Source: Magnetococcales bacterium
GTDB taxonomy: Bacteria; Pseudomonadota; Magnetococcia; Magnetococcales; Magnetaquicoccaceae
Assembly: GCA_015231915.1 (NCBI GenBank)
Contig: JADGAR010000029.1
Coordinates: forward strand, 1-44,122
Length of the DNA: 44,122 bases
Direction of reading: 5' to 3'
Each line of letters starts with the position of its first letter. Position 1 is the stretch's first letter. The notes beneath the pieces were generated by a model, which made no database searches, was not told where the DNA came from, and worked only from the letters and a program-made list of their open reading frames with translations. The translations under genes were made by a program, and so were the position numbers. This document shows, piece after piece, positions 24,582 through 33,955 of the stretch.

Positions 24582-27315
24582 AGAGGGTACGCGTCATCAG
24601 GAATTCCGGACAATCCAGGGTGGGATGTTGCCGGGGCGTCGGCCCGAAGGCGGCTTCAATCCGTTTTTCCAATGCCTTGTTGGTGAATTTGTCCCCACCT
24701 CCTTGCAAGATCCGGGTGGCACGGAGGGTGAAGTCGCCCTGACCATTGCTTTCCAGGGCCACTTCATCCGACCGACAGGCGGAAAAGACCACCACCTTGC
24801 CGAGGTTCCCATCGCCCAGACCGGCCTCCGTTCTCCCGCTTCCCGCGCCCTTTTTGCCTTTTCCCAGCAGCTTTCGCTGACGCTTGAGCATGGCTCCGGT
24901 CAGGGAGATGAAACGGGGCGTGGACGCCGCCGGCGCGGGCACGACGAGTCCGCCGGACAGGCTGCGTCCCATGCGGGAGATGGTGCCCGAATGGCAGCAA
25001 TCGAAGAAGCAGGTGAGGCTCACCCCGTCTGGCAGAAGCCCGAACAAGGCGCCGATGTCATCATCCAGCAGCACCCCTTGCCGGTCGAAATCGATGGGAC
25101 AGATCGCCTCGTCCTCATGATCCTTTTCGTCGCCGTTGAGATCCGGAATCTGGGTTCCGTGGCCGGAATAGTGCCAAACCAGGGCATCTCCGGGACGGCT
25201 GGCGCGAATCATCCGTTCGACCACGACCCGGATGCCATCCCGTGTCGCTTGGCCATCGGTCAGGGTGGTCGCCTGAAAGCCCATGCCCTGCAAGGTGGCC
25301 TGCCAGGTCATGGCATCCCGGACGCAGCCGCCGAGGGGGCTGGTGGGGTAGCGGTCAATCCCGATGCAGATGGCAAAGCGTCGTCCGCCTTGGGTCGTCT
25401 TGCCACGGTAGGCTGGGCTGTGCAGCGCTCGCGTGCCCTCGTCGCACTCGGTGGTACGACCTGGGAAGGGCAGCACCGTGCCGGTGAATGGGGTGCCTGA
25501 GGCGCTGAGGATCCGCCAGAGAACGCTCTCCATGGTCTCCGGGTCATTGTCGAAACAGCCATGCTTGCTGACATTGCTCCTGGAGCCGAGGGGGGCATTG
25601 CGGACAGTTGGCGAATAGTGGATCGTGGCCGTGGACGCGGGCGTCGCAACTTCATGTCCCCTGAGATGCTTTTGCAGGCCGAGCAGGGGTTCTTTCTGAT
25701 TGTCCTCCAGGGCATCGGAGATCATGCAGAGCAGGGATCGACCGTAGTTCACCACCCCGAGGCCGCAACTCGAATCGCTTTCCTCGTGCTCCCTGTCCAT
25801 GGTGAAGATGGTGAAACCCGCGGGGGCGACATGCCGCACGTCAAGCTTTGCGGGGTTCCAGATCAGCCGATTAAAGTCATGGATGGAGATGGCAGGCGCC
25901 AGGAACTGGCAGGTATGCAGCACCGGCAGTCCCAGGTTTGCGGCTGCTTGCAACATATGGGCGTGAAAGATCGATCCGGCGCTGTGGCCCACGGCATGGA
26001 TTTCCAGTTGTGCCCGCTGGTCGTGGTTTGTCAGCATGGTGTGCAGCAGTTGCAGGAAATACCATCCGCCGCCCATACGGCAGGGATCATCCGCCTGTCC
26101 GGACGCTTGGAAGGCATGTTCCGCCGCATTCTTCATATCCCGCCACAAGGGCCGCGCGGCCAAACGGCACACCCCTTTCCACACCCCGCGCTTGATTGAG
26201 CCCAAAAAGCCGCGTGATTCGCCATGCGCACTGGTAAAATGATCGATCAGGGTCTCCATGATGCCGGTTTCCCAAACGAAGAACACCGGATAAACCCCAT
26301 TGGCTTTCCACCAGTGCAGCGAGGTCCAGGCCCAACGCAATGCGCTTTTTTCGTTCACCAGTCCGCCATGGGCCCACAGGAGCAGTCTTACAGGCCCTTT
26401 GTTCAGTTGCGCGCCGATGTTCGTGACGATTTCTCGCAACTGGGCCACATCGCTTTGAAAATCGCCATCCCGGGAAAAACATCCTTCGCGCAGGTTGACG
26501 ACATGCAGTCGCAACTCTGCGAGCTGGCTTGCGCCCAGGGGGGCATCCTCTCCGTCCGCGCCGCCCCGACCAAGGGGGGGGATGTCACGAGCATTGGTCA
26601 GCAGGGCATGGCCCCTCGGCGAAGTCCGGGAGGCCTCGTTCCACTCCTCGCCGAGGGTTGCATCGGGACCTGGGGGCGACTCGGCTGTCAAGAGCAGATC
26701 CATCAATTTGCTGCCGGCCAGGGCAGGCGCCGGGGGCACGGGGGCTGGCAGCGTCGGACCCCGCAGGTTGGCCGGTGGTTGTTGCATCACCTTGGCCACG
26801 TCGGACAGGAGCGCTGCGTAACCGATCGTATTGCCGGGACAGCTTTTGTGTGAGGTCATCTGGTTGTGAAACCGCATGGCCTCTGCCGGCAAACCGAATT
26901 TTTTCAGGACCTCGGCAATGACACGACAGGCGGTCGTCTTTTGTGGCCCGGCGAAATCGTCGTTGCCCTGATCAAAATCACCGATCATCTCGATCATGAA
27001 GGGGCCAGCGGTTTCGTTGCCGTTGAAGCCGGTGGCACTGGCCGGAGGCCAGTTCCAGTTCCGGCAGATCCAGATCTCCCCAGCCGGGTCAATGGTCACA
27101 TGCTGGGCAATATCCCGCCAGCCTTTCTCCTCGGTATGATAGCGCCACATGCCCTGGATCACTTCCACCTTGTTCGTGGCGGCGATCCAGATGGCATGAT
27201 TCGGTCGCCAGGTATGATGCAGATGGACCGAGTCGATTCTGCGCCGGAACGGAAAGGATTGCAGCAATGCAATAAACGCATCGATGTCGCACGATTTGAA
27301 GATGGGCGCGTTCAT
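24574..27315 (-). CDS. PGRP/amidase - alpha/beta-hydrolase - caspase fusion
   Basis: 913 residues, three hydrolase-like parts. Residues 1-175 resemble an amidase_2/PGRP domain: VHLHHTW with His33 as the expected zinc ligand, then HNQMTSHKSCPGN with His150 and Cys159 as the other two. Residues about 265-530 hold an alpha/beta-hydrolase with the nucleophile elbow VGHSAG (Ser445) and the early LLLWAHGG oxyanion-type strand. Residues about 645-905 form a caspase-like peptidase (C14 clan): RRFAICIGIDRY, catalytic HYSGHG (His719) and FDCCHSG (Cys774). No signal peptide is seen. The start has GGAGG 7 nt upstream, and the lipoprotein gene ends 18 bp before it. Candidate roles are toxic effector, stress protease or defence protein; the sequence alone does not decide. 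Confidence 0.85.
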   Translation of the reverse strand: MNAPIFKSCDIDAFIALLQSFPFRRRIDSVHLHHTWRPNHAIWIAATNKVEVIQGMWRYHTEEKGWRDIAQHVTIDPAGEIWICRNWNWPPASATGFNGNETAGPFMIEMIGDFDQGNDDFAGPQKTTACRVIAEVLKKFGLPAEAMRFHNQMTSHKSCPGNTIGYAALLSDVAKVMQQPPANLRGPTLPAPVPPAPALAGSKLMDLLLTAESPPGPDATLGEEWNEASRTSPRGHALLTNARDIPPLGRGGADGEDAPLGASQLAELRLHVVNLREGCFSRDGDFQSDVAQLREIVTNIGAQLNKGPVRLLLWAHGGLVNEKSALRWAWTSLHWWKANGVYPVFFVWETGIMETLIDHFTSAHGESRGFLGSIKRGVWKGVCRLAARPLWRDMKNAAEHAFQASGQADDPCRMGGGWYFLQLLHTMLTNHDQRAQLEIHAVGHSAGSIFHAHMLQAAANLGLPVLHTCQFLAPAISIHDFNRLIWNPAKLDVRHVAPAGFTIFTMDREHEESDSSCGLGVVNYGRSLLCMISDALEDNQKEPLLGLQKHLRGHEVATPASTATIHYSPTVRNAPLGSRSNVSKHGCFDNDPETMESVLWRILSASGTPFTGTVLPFPGRTTECDEGTRALHSPAYRGKTTQGGRRFAICIGIDRYPTSPLGGCVRDAMTWQATLQGMGFQATTLTDGQATRDGIRVVVERMIRASRPGDALVWHYSGHGTQIPDLNGDEKDHEDEAICPIDFDRQGVLLDDDIGALFGLLPDGVSLTCFFDCCHSGTISRMGRSLSGGLVVPAPAASTPRFISLTGAMLKRQRKLLGKGKKGAGSGRTEAGLGDGNLGKVVVFSACRSDEVALESNGQGDFTLRATRILQGGGDKFTNKALEKRIEAAFGPTPRQHPTLDCPEFLMTRTLFT

Positions 27316-27333
27316 TCGTGAACCTCCAGCCGG

Positions 27334-28269
27334 CTATAGCGTCGTTTTGGATGAGGCTGCCTGCACGGATTCCAGGATGTTGTCCTTGACATCCTGCGGC
27401 AGACATACATCCTTGAATGCACTCCCAATGCTGGCGATCTTTTGCAGAGTGCCGCAGGATCCTTCGAGATCCTTGAGCGACACGAGCCACTGCTGACCGA
27501 AACTCCCTGGGGCCACCACGATACGTCGCGCCATGTTCGCGAAGACTTCCCGATAGGCGACAATGAATTCCTGGTCGCGCAATACATTCTTCCCAAGTTC
27601 CGCGCCATCATCGAGCGTACTCCCCAATCCGCCCCCCCCAACGGCCAAGACGAGACTGCCAAAAAAGTTTTTGACTCCCTTGGCAGAGGATTTCGCGGAC
27701 TGTACGGCGGCGCTCAACTGGTTGAAAACAAGTTCGGCACGATGGAGCGGATAGTCGACCTCCCTGGCGGAACGCAAAGAATCCCGGAACGATTCTTCCG
27801 TAAGGCGGATGCGCGTGATCAATGCCTGCGCGGCCTGGGCCTGATTGCTGCCTTCATAGTCCGGGATGCGCGCCTGTCCCCAGCGGGCCAGCATGGCCAG
27901 AACGACATGCGCTCTGAGCAACAGCAATCGCCTGGACAATTCCGGACTCATTGGCGTGTTGTCAATCTTGATGACATCGTTGGATTTCGCCACATCCTCG
28001 ACTTGAATCAACCGGTATTCGTTGTTCTGCGAGTCCTTCACGACCGCGCGTCCTGCGGTGATATAGGGGATGCAGTAAAAATGTCCGTCGAGAAACTTAT
28101 TGAGCTTGTAAGACAGGCCTTGATTTGCATCGAATATAACTTTATTTCGCTCCTGACAGATTTTTGCGTCATATAAATCGTTGCTGATATCGTCTGATAC
28201 CGGTGGAATGATCGCACACCCGCTCAAGGTCGCAATTGTCAGGATGAATGCCAACAGCTTTTTTTGCAT
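27334..28269 (-). CDS. Lipoprotein encoded with the hydrolase fusion
   Basis: 311 residues with a clear lipoprotein signal: a basic start MQKKLLAFIL, hydrophobic core and lipobox TLSGC (Cys18). Ala at +2 predicts the outer membrane. The mature part is mostly helical (about 100-200), with a Gly-rich stretch (LVLAVGGGGLGS, about 200-211) that could insert in a membrane. I recognise no family. ATG 28269 has GAGGAG about 9 nt upstream; the frame is open to 28353. It sits 18 bp before the fusion gene in the same direction, so both are probably one operon. By analogy with lipase effector and lipoprotein immunity pairs it could restrain its partner, but that is inference. Confidence 0.75.
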   Translation of the reverse strand: MQKKLLAFILTIATLSGCAIIPPVSDDISNDLYDAKICQERNKVIFDANQGLSYKLNKFLDGHFYCIPYITAGRAVVKDSQNNEYRLIQVEDVAKSNDVIKIDNTPMSPELSRRLLLLRAHVVLAMLARWGQARIPDYEGSNQAQAAQALITRIRLTEESFRDSLRSAREVDYPLHRAELVFNQLSAAVQSAKSSAKGVKNFFGSLVLAVGGGGLGSTLDDGAELGKNVLRDQEFIVAYREVFANMARRIVVAPGSFGQQWLVSLKDLEGSCGTLQKIASIGSAFKDVCLPQDVKDNILESVQAASSKTTL

Positions 28270-28507
28270 GCCGAATTTCTCCTCATTTCCCATGGATTGT
28301 GGTATCGGATCCCGTTTGCGGGGGTGCAAGGCGGATGAATCTCGATATCGCATAATATTATCATCTCCATCTTAAACGACAATCGCTCATTTCAATAATT
28401 TTTGGTCACATTTTTTTGCATCCACCATCAAATAAACATTGATCCCCATCATGAACTCCGCTATCGTCGCGCACGGCTGCAACCGAATTTGTTAAGAAGG
28501 GGAGCAA

Positions 28508-29140
28508 ATGCGAATTTTTCTGGTGGATGATCATCCATTGGCGCGCGTGGGCGCACGCCATGTCCTGACCAGTTCTGGCCTCTGCGCCATCGCCGGCGAG
28601 GCCGCCACCGGCGCCGAGGCCAAGCTTGCATTGCGTTCCCTGGAGTGCGATGGGGTTTTGCTCGATACCGATCTGCCCGACATGAACGGCCTGGAGATCG
28701 CACACTGGCTGCTCAGGCATCGTCCCTCTCTCAAAGTTGTCGTCATGGCCCCTCTTCAGGATCCACATCTTGCAAAATATTGTTTTGGAATTGGCATCAT
28801 GGGTTATATTTCCAAAGATATTTCGCCAGAATTATTGCTGGATGCAATTAAAAGAGTTTTTATACACAATCACCGTTTTGTGACCCCGGAACTGGCCGAC
28901 CGGCTGCTCGCGGGCCACGGCAACCCGGAAGGGATGCTCGCCCATGCCACCCTCTCCCCACGCCAACTGGAGGTGCTGCGCAAACTGGCGCAAGGGTTTT
29001 CCCAGTCACGGGTGGCCCGCGAACTGCGCATCAGTCCCAGCACCGTGGCCACCCATCGCCGCCACATCCTCGAACGCCTGAACATCGAGGATCACCCGGC
29101 CCTGGTGGCCTATGCCCTGCGCCACGGCCTGATCGGCTGA
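28508..29140 (+). CDS. NarL/FixJ-type response regulator
   Basis: 210 residues. Receiver domain (1-115): Asp7 and Asp8, phosphoacceptor Asp53 in LLDTDLPDMNG, and Lys103 in GYISKD. The usual Ser/Thr switch residue is replaced by Ala81 (VVVMAPLQD). The C-terminal LuxR HTH (about 148-205) is typical: LSPRQLEVLRKLAQGFSQSRVARELRISPSTVATHRRHI. AAGGGGAG precedes the ATG. No histidine kinase is adjacent. It is divergent from the lipoprotein/fusion operon across 238 bp, so it may control it. The missing Ser/Thr suggests altered or phosphorylation-independent signalling. Confidence 0.88.
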   Translation: MRIFLVDDHPLARVGARHVLTSSGLCAIAGEAATGAEAKLALRSLECDGVLLDTDLPDMNGLEIAHWLLRHRPSLKVVVMAPLQDPHLAKYCFGIGIMGYISKDISPELLLDAIKRVFIHNHRFVTPELADRLLAGHGNPEGMLAHATLSPRQLEVLRKLAQGFSQSRVARELRISPSTVATHRRHILERLNIEDHPALVAYALRHGLIG

Positions 29141-29226
29141 ACCGGACCAGAAGACTGTACTTCCCGCGCATCATGTGGCATGATGCATCGTATTGCGCGC
29201 CCACGATTCCTCAGGAGGCACCGTCC

Positions 29227-29742
29227 ATGACCCAATCGACCCCCATCCTCATGTTCGTTCTCGCAGGGTGGCTCGTCTCGTTGCCGGGCCACCTCCTGGC
29301 AGAAACCCTCTATGCGGCGAAAAGCGGCGTCGAGGTCAATCAGGACCCTTCGCCCACCTCAAAAATCCTCGCCACCCTGGAGCGGGATGCCCCGGTCCAG
29401 GTCCTGGGCAACAAGGACCGCTACGTCCAGGTCAAACTCGCCAATGGCACCAAGGGGTGGGTCTATCAGTTCAAGCTCGCCAAGAACACCGCCAAACCCG
29501 AAGGAGGCGCCATCAACCTGGCGGCCCTGACCGGCGGCGGCAACATCCACGCCAAGGAGGCACGCTCCGGCGGCAGCATCCGCGGCATGCAGCCCGTAGC
29601 CGTCGGCTATGCCAAAAACCGCCACATCGACGAAAACCACATCCGCTCCCTCGAATGGATGGAGTGGTTCCAGGTGTCGGACAAGGAACTCATGACCTTC
29701 AAGAAGGAAGGCCGCATCGGCGAATTCCTGGGGAGCAAATGA
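29227..29742 (+). CDS. Exported SH3b-like protein
   Basis: 171 residues. A signal peptide of about 25 residues ends near LLAETLYA. Next comes a bacterial SH3 domain (about 28-85: VNQDPSPTSKILATLERDAPVQVLG, then YVQVKLANGTKGWVYQF) of the kind that binds peptidoglycan. A charged helical tail ends EGRIGEFLGSK. CAGGAGG lies upstream of ATG 29227. The stop overlaps the M48 peptidase start (ATGA). It probably guides or tunes the periplasmic peptidase encoded next. Confidence 0.8.
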   Translation: MTQSTPILMFVLAGWLVSLPGHLLAETLYAAKSGVEVNQDPSPTSKILATLERDAPVQVLGNKDRYVQVKLANGTKGWVYQFKLAKNTAKPEGGAINLAALTGGGNIHAKEARSGGSIRGMQPVAVGYAKNRHIDENHIRSLEWMEWFQVSDKELMTFKKEGRIGEFLGSK

Positions 29743-30671
29743 CCATGCCATACGCCATCCGTATCGTTCTGGGCGCCTTGATGCTCCTCGTCGCACCGGT
29801 AGGGACCACCCTCGGCGCGGGACTGCTCGACCAGCTGCAACAAATACCGATTCCTTCGGCACCAGGAGGCGGCTCGGTGATCGACGGCGTCGGCGGCATG
29901 CTGGGCGTGGACCAGAAAAAACTCGACCTGGTCAAAAAAGGGGTGCAGACCGCACAGGCCATGCAACCCATCAACGAAGAGGCGGAACGCGCCCTGGGAG
30001 AGACCATCGCCGTGGAGGCCTTCCGTCGCTTCGGCGGCCTCTACCGCAACGAACCCCTGACCCGCTATCTCTCCCTGGTGGGCCGGAGCATCGCCGAGGT
30101 GACGGATCGTCCCAACCTCAATTACCATTTCGCCATTCTCGACAGCCCGGAGGAAAACGCCTTCGCCGCCCCCGGAGGATTCGTCTTCGTCACCCTCGGC
30201 CTGCTGCGCGCCCTCTCCAGCGAGTCGGAACTCGCCGGCGTGCTCGGCCATGAACTGGCCCACATCAACCGCAAGCACATGCTCAATACCCTCCAGCGCG
30301 GCTCCCTCCTCTCCAATGTCACCGAGCTGTCCATGGCCGCCCTCGACAAGGACCCGAAACTGCTCGGCTCCGCAGTGGATCAGCTCTCCGATCTGCTCTT
30401 CACCCGTGGCCTGGACAAGGACCTCGAGTTCGAGGCCGATCAATACGGCCTGGATTACGCCCAGCGCGCCGGGTACACCCCGAACGGGCTGCGGGTCTAC
30501 CTGCAACGCCTCGCCCGCAAGCAAGGCGCCTCCCGCTCGGTTTTCTTCACGACCCATCCCCCGGTGGATGAGCGCCTGCAACGGGTGGAACGCCGCATCG
30601 CCGCTATGCCCAAGGAACCGCACCTGGCGATTCTGCAAGACCGGTTCAAGCGGAACATGAGCGCCATGTGA
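29739..30671 (+). CDS. Periplasmic M48-family metalloprotease
   Basis: 310 residues. The N-terminal signal peptide is (MTMPYAIRIVLGALMLLVAP...), so the enzyme is exported. Zinc motif HELAH (His171, Glu172, His175) and the third ligand Glu232 in EFEADQYGLDYA are intact, and a THPPVDERLQRVE stretch near the end is typical of BepA/LoiP-like M48 enzymes that process or degrade envelope proteins. ATG 29739 overlaps the preceding stop (ATGA). The stop overlaps the following GTG (GTGA). No BepA-type TPR tail is present, so it is the short form. Confidence 0.9.
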   Translation: MTMPYAIRIVLGALMLLVAPVGTTLGAGLLDQLQQIPIPSAPGGGSVIDGVGGMLGVDQKKLDLVKKGVQTAQAMQPINEEAERALGETIAVEAFRRFGGLYRNEPLTRYLSLVGRSIAEVTDRPNLNYHFAILDSPEENAFAAPGGFVFVTLGLLRALSSESELAGVLGHELAHINRKHMLNTLQRGSLLSNVTELSMAALDKDPKLLGSAVDQLSDLLFTRGLDKDLEFEADQYGLDYAQRAGYTPNGLRVYLQRLARKQGASRSVFFTTHPPVDERLQRVERRIAAMPKEPHLAILQDRFKRNMSAM

Positions 30672-33600
30672 GCGGCGGTTTTCCGGTCAAGCGTCTTTTC
30701 GGGATCACAACTCTCGCGGCGATCGCGCTCCTGGCTTGTTGTTTCCTCTTCCTGCCGCAACTGGCCGGTTCGGAACGCTTCCGCGTCGCCCTCGAAGCCA
30801 TGCTGGGGCGCGCCTTGCACGGCGAGGTGCGCCTGGGCAGGCTTGCGCTGGATTTTTCCAGCGGGATTCGCGTCGAAGGATTGCAATGGATCAAGGACGG
30901 CGTGCCGCGCCTGGTCCTGGACCGGCTCCTGCTGGACGTGGCCTGGAGCGAGCTGCCATTGGGCCGGCTGGTCGTTCGCGAGCTGCGCATCAGCGATGGC
31001 CGCCTGACCGCTTCCCAACAGGACCTCGCCCCGCAGGAGGCCGAGGCGCCCGCCAAGGCCCCCGCCAGCGGTTTTTCCCTGCCCGCCATCTTCCCGCTGG
31101 CCCTGGAGTTGCGCTCCGTGCGGCTGGAGGGGATCGATCTGGATTTCACCTATCCCCCCTCCCAGCGCCTCCATTTGCGCAATCTCGCCCTGAGCGCCTC
31201 GGCGCGGGCCGACCGGGAGGGGCTGGAGTTGCAGGGCACCCTGGACATCGCCACCCTCACCTTCAGCGACGCGAAGGGATCGCTCTCCCTGCCCGTGGAT
31301 CTGGTGTTCGACCTGGGCGGGGATTTCGGCTGGCGGGGACTGCGGGCGCGGCACTCCGCGCTGCGGCTGGGGGATCTGACCTCCATCCCGTTGGAGATCC
31401 AGATCAACACCGCCTACCACCCTTACGAGATGTTTCTCACCACCCGCGCCGAACCCATCTCCCTGGCCCCCATTCTGGCCCTGGTGCAACCCTGGTTGCC
31501 GGAGGCGTGGAACCCCTGCACCCTGACCGGTCGGCTCGAACCGTGGCTGACCATCGCGGGCCGCTGGGACGCGGACGGCTGGCATGGCCAGGCCACCGGC
31601 GGCCTGACCGCCGCCGGGTTGAACGCCGACCTGCCCAATCTGGCGATCCAGGTGACCGATGGCCAGGCGCAAGTCACCCTGAAATGGATGGAGTGGTACG
31701 CCAATCTCTTGCGCACGCTCTCTGCAGAGGTGAGCGTCAAGGCCGTGGACGCCGCCTGGGACCAGGAGGGGCTGCGGGATTTCTCCCTGCTGGCGGTCTC
31801 CGATTACCACCCCGACGGTCGGGTGGACGGCCACATGCGCCTGCGCGCAGAACGCACCGCGCCGCGCCTGCCTTTCGAGACCATCGTGCTGGCCAGCAGC
31901 GAGCCGCGCTCCGACTCCTATCATTTGCACCGACTGATGATCAAGGCCGGCGACTGGCTGCATCTGGTCGGAGAAGGGGATCTGGCGCGTCAGCCGGGGC
32001 AGCGGGCCGGGTGGCATCTGGAGGGGCGGTTGCACTCCACCTGGGAGTTGTCCAGGCTGTTGGAGCTGCTGCCCCCCGCGTGGTTGCAAGAAACCGGGGT
32101 GGCTTTCGCGCCCGGAGCGAGCCGATTGCGGCTGGAAGGGCGGGTCGGCATGGATGCGCACGGCATGCCCCGCGACATGGAGTTGGGCGGCGCGGCCACA
32201 CTCGCCCCCTGGCGGGTGGCCCTGGCCGGCGGGGAGTACTCCGGGACCGGCACCCGTTTGGCCTGGCGGGCCAACCAGGCCGTCACGGACGGGCCGGTGC
32301 GCGCCCGGCTGCGGGGCAATGCCGCCTTGACACGCAATGCGACGGCGCTCCCGGAGTTGAGCATCGCCTTGCAGGGGGAGGGGGATCCGGCCAACGGGGT
32401 CTATCGGGTGGAGCGGTTGCGGCTCGGGGTGGCCAGGGAGTTGACCGCCACCCTCGCGGGGCGGTATCAGGCAAAAGACGAGCAATTCGAAGCAAGCGGC
32501 AGCGTGGATCCCGTGGATCTGGTCCGTCTCGGGGAGCGGTTCGATCTGGCCGGACAGCCCTGGTATGCCATGGCTCAGCCCAGGGGGCGCGTCGGTTTGC
32601 GTTTCAACGCGGCGGGGCGGCTGGCGGAGCTGGCGCAACTGGATGGCCGTTCGTGGCCGTTGCAGGCCGATGTGCAGCTCATGCTCGCCGATCTGGCCGG
32701 GCAGTGGGGCGGCTGGAGCGTGGAGGAGGCCAACGGCGTGCTGCAGGCCGCCACCCGCCCGCAAGAGCCGCGCCGGATCCGGTTGAGCGGGGATCTGCGT
32801 GCCAGGCCCCGTCCTTTCTTCATGGAAGGGGGCGGCCCGGTGAAGCTTTTGTTCGACGTGACCGGTCAGGAGCTGGAGCAATGGCGTCTGAACCAGGTGC
32901 GGGCCGTGTTGCCGGGTCTGGTGCTGGATGCCTCGGGAGGGGTTGCCGGCACCGGCAGGCTGTTGCGCGGGGAGGGAGGAATCGCCAATCTGCTGACCCC
33001 CTTGCTGGTGGACGTGACGGGCAAGGCGCGCGCCGATTCGGGGCCGGTGACGGAGTGGTCCCTCTTCAAGGCGGCCAGGGGACCGGTCACGGCACGCCTG
33101 ACGCTGGATCCCAACGGGCTGTCCTGGAAGGGTGAGGGGGTCTTTCTGCAGCGGGCCGCCGGCAAGGTGAGCGGGGTGAAGACCCTCTGGCTGACCGGCC
33201 CGCCTCCCGCAACCAGCAGCAGTCAGCGGCGCGCCTTTGCCCTGGAGCGTCTTGCCACCCCCGCCTCCTGGTCGGCGTCCGACCGGCGCCTGCGCATCGA
33301 CGCCCTGGAGATCGCCGGGGTGAAGGCCGAGGAGATCGGCCTCGATTTGAGCTTTCACGAGGAGACCATCCGGGGAAGCCATCTGGAGATGCGGCTGCTG
33401 GGGGGCAGGATCGGGGGCAATCTTTTGGTGGATGCGGTCAGGCCGGGCCGCATCGACGCGGTGCTGGAAGGGGTCGGGATCGACCTGAATCAACTGCTGC
33501 CGGAAGGAGAGCGCCTCGCCAGGGACAGTTCGGTGGATTGCGTGGCGCGTCTGGCGTTGCGGTTCGAAAAGGAGAGCGGCAAACTGAGCTGGGGACGCAG

Positions 33601-33955
33601 CGAAATGAGCCTGATCTTCACCCGCATCGGTCGGGAGGCCCTGGACCGGCTGCTGCTCGCCCTGGACCCGCGCGAGAGCAATCCGGCCCTGGTCAATGCC
33701 CGTTCCAAGGTGGCTTACGCCAATCCTGCCTCTTTGGATTTGCAATTGGCCAAGGGAACGGTCAAACTGCGTATCGAGTTCGCATCGGGATTGATCTCCT
33801 CCCTGAACGTGGAGCGCATCCCGTTGGGGGTTTTGGGTCGCTTCGAGCGGATCGGTCGGGAGCTGGTCCCCCTGGAAAACCTGATGCGGCTTCTGACCTT
33901 GGCCGGCACCACCCATTTGCAGCTGGAGGCCCATGAAAACACGCCCGCGCCTTGA
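30668..33955 (+). CDS. AsmA/YdbH-like envelope lipid-transfer protein
   Basis: 1095 residues. One N-terminal TM (residues about 9-30, LFGITTLAAIALLACCFLFLPQLAG) anchors a long beta-rich periplasmic body, as in AsmA-like bridges that carry phospholipids to the outer membrane. The first domain (about 35-135) and the last 220 residues (from ASWSASDRRLRIDALEIAG) match the AsmA-type N- and C-terminal ends. The downstream DUF1318 gene fits the YdbH-YnbE-YdbL system, so YdbH is the best match. The start is a GTG overlapping the peptidase stop. The gene overlaps the DUF1318 gene by 23 bp. Confidence 0.8.
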   Translation: MSGGFPVKRLFGITTLAAIALLACCFLFLPQLAGSERFRVALEAMLGRALHGEVRLGRLALDFSSGIRVEGLQWIKDGVPRLVLDRLLLDVAWSELPLGRLVVRELRISDGRLTASQQDLAPQEAEAPAKAPASGFSLPAIFPLALELRSVRLEGIDLDFTYPPSQRLHLRNLALSASARADREGLELQGTLDIATLTFSDAKGSLSLPVDLVFDLGGDFGWRGLRARHSALRLGDLTSIPLEIQINTAYHPYEMFLTTRAEPISLAPILALVQPWLPEAWNPCTLTGRLEPWLTIAGRWDADGWHGQATGGLTAAGLNADLPNLAIQVTDGQAQVTLKWMEWYANLLRTLSAEVSVKAVDAAWDQEGLRDFSLLAVSDYHPDGRVDGHMRLRAERTAPRLPFETIVLASSEPRSDSYHLHRLMIKAGDWLHLVGEGDLARQPGQRAGWHLEGRLHSTWELSRLLELLPPAWLQETGVAFAPGASRLRLEGRVGMDAHGMPRDMELGGAATLAPWRVALAGGEYSGTGTRLAWRANQAVTDGPVRARLRGNAALTRNATALPELSIALQGEGDPANGVYRVERLRLGVARELTATLAGRYQAKDEQFEASGSVDPVDLVRLGERFDLAGQPWYAMAQPRGRVGLRFNAAGRLAELAQLDGRSWPLQADVQLMLADLAGQWGGWSVEEANGVLQAATRPQEPRRIRLSGDLRARPRPFFMEGGGPVKLLFDVTGQELEQWRLNQVRAVLPGLVLDASGGVAGTGRLLRGEGGIANLLTPLLVDVTGKARADSGPVTEWSLFKAARGPVTARLTLDPNGLSWKGEGVFLQRAAGKVSGVKTLWLTGPPPATSSSQRRAFALERLATPASWSASDRRLRIDALEIAGVKAEEIGLDLSFHEETIRGSHLEMRLLGGRIGGNLLVDAVRPGRIDAVLEGVGIDLNQLLPEGERLARDSSVDCVARLALRFEKESGKLSWGRSEMSLIFTRIGREALDRLLLALDPRESNPALVNARSKVAYANPASLDLQLAKGTVKLRIEFASGLISSLNVERIPLGVLGRFERIGRELVPLENLMRLLTLAGTTHLQLEAHENTPAP

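Noticed and set aside
24625-26853. Plus-strand frames opposite the caspase fusion
   Set aside because: Antisense to a gene with three recognisable catalytic domains; no ribosome binding sites.
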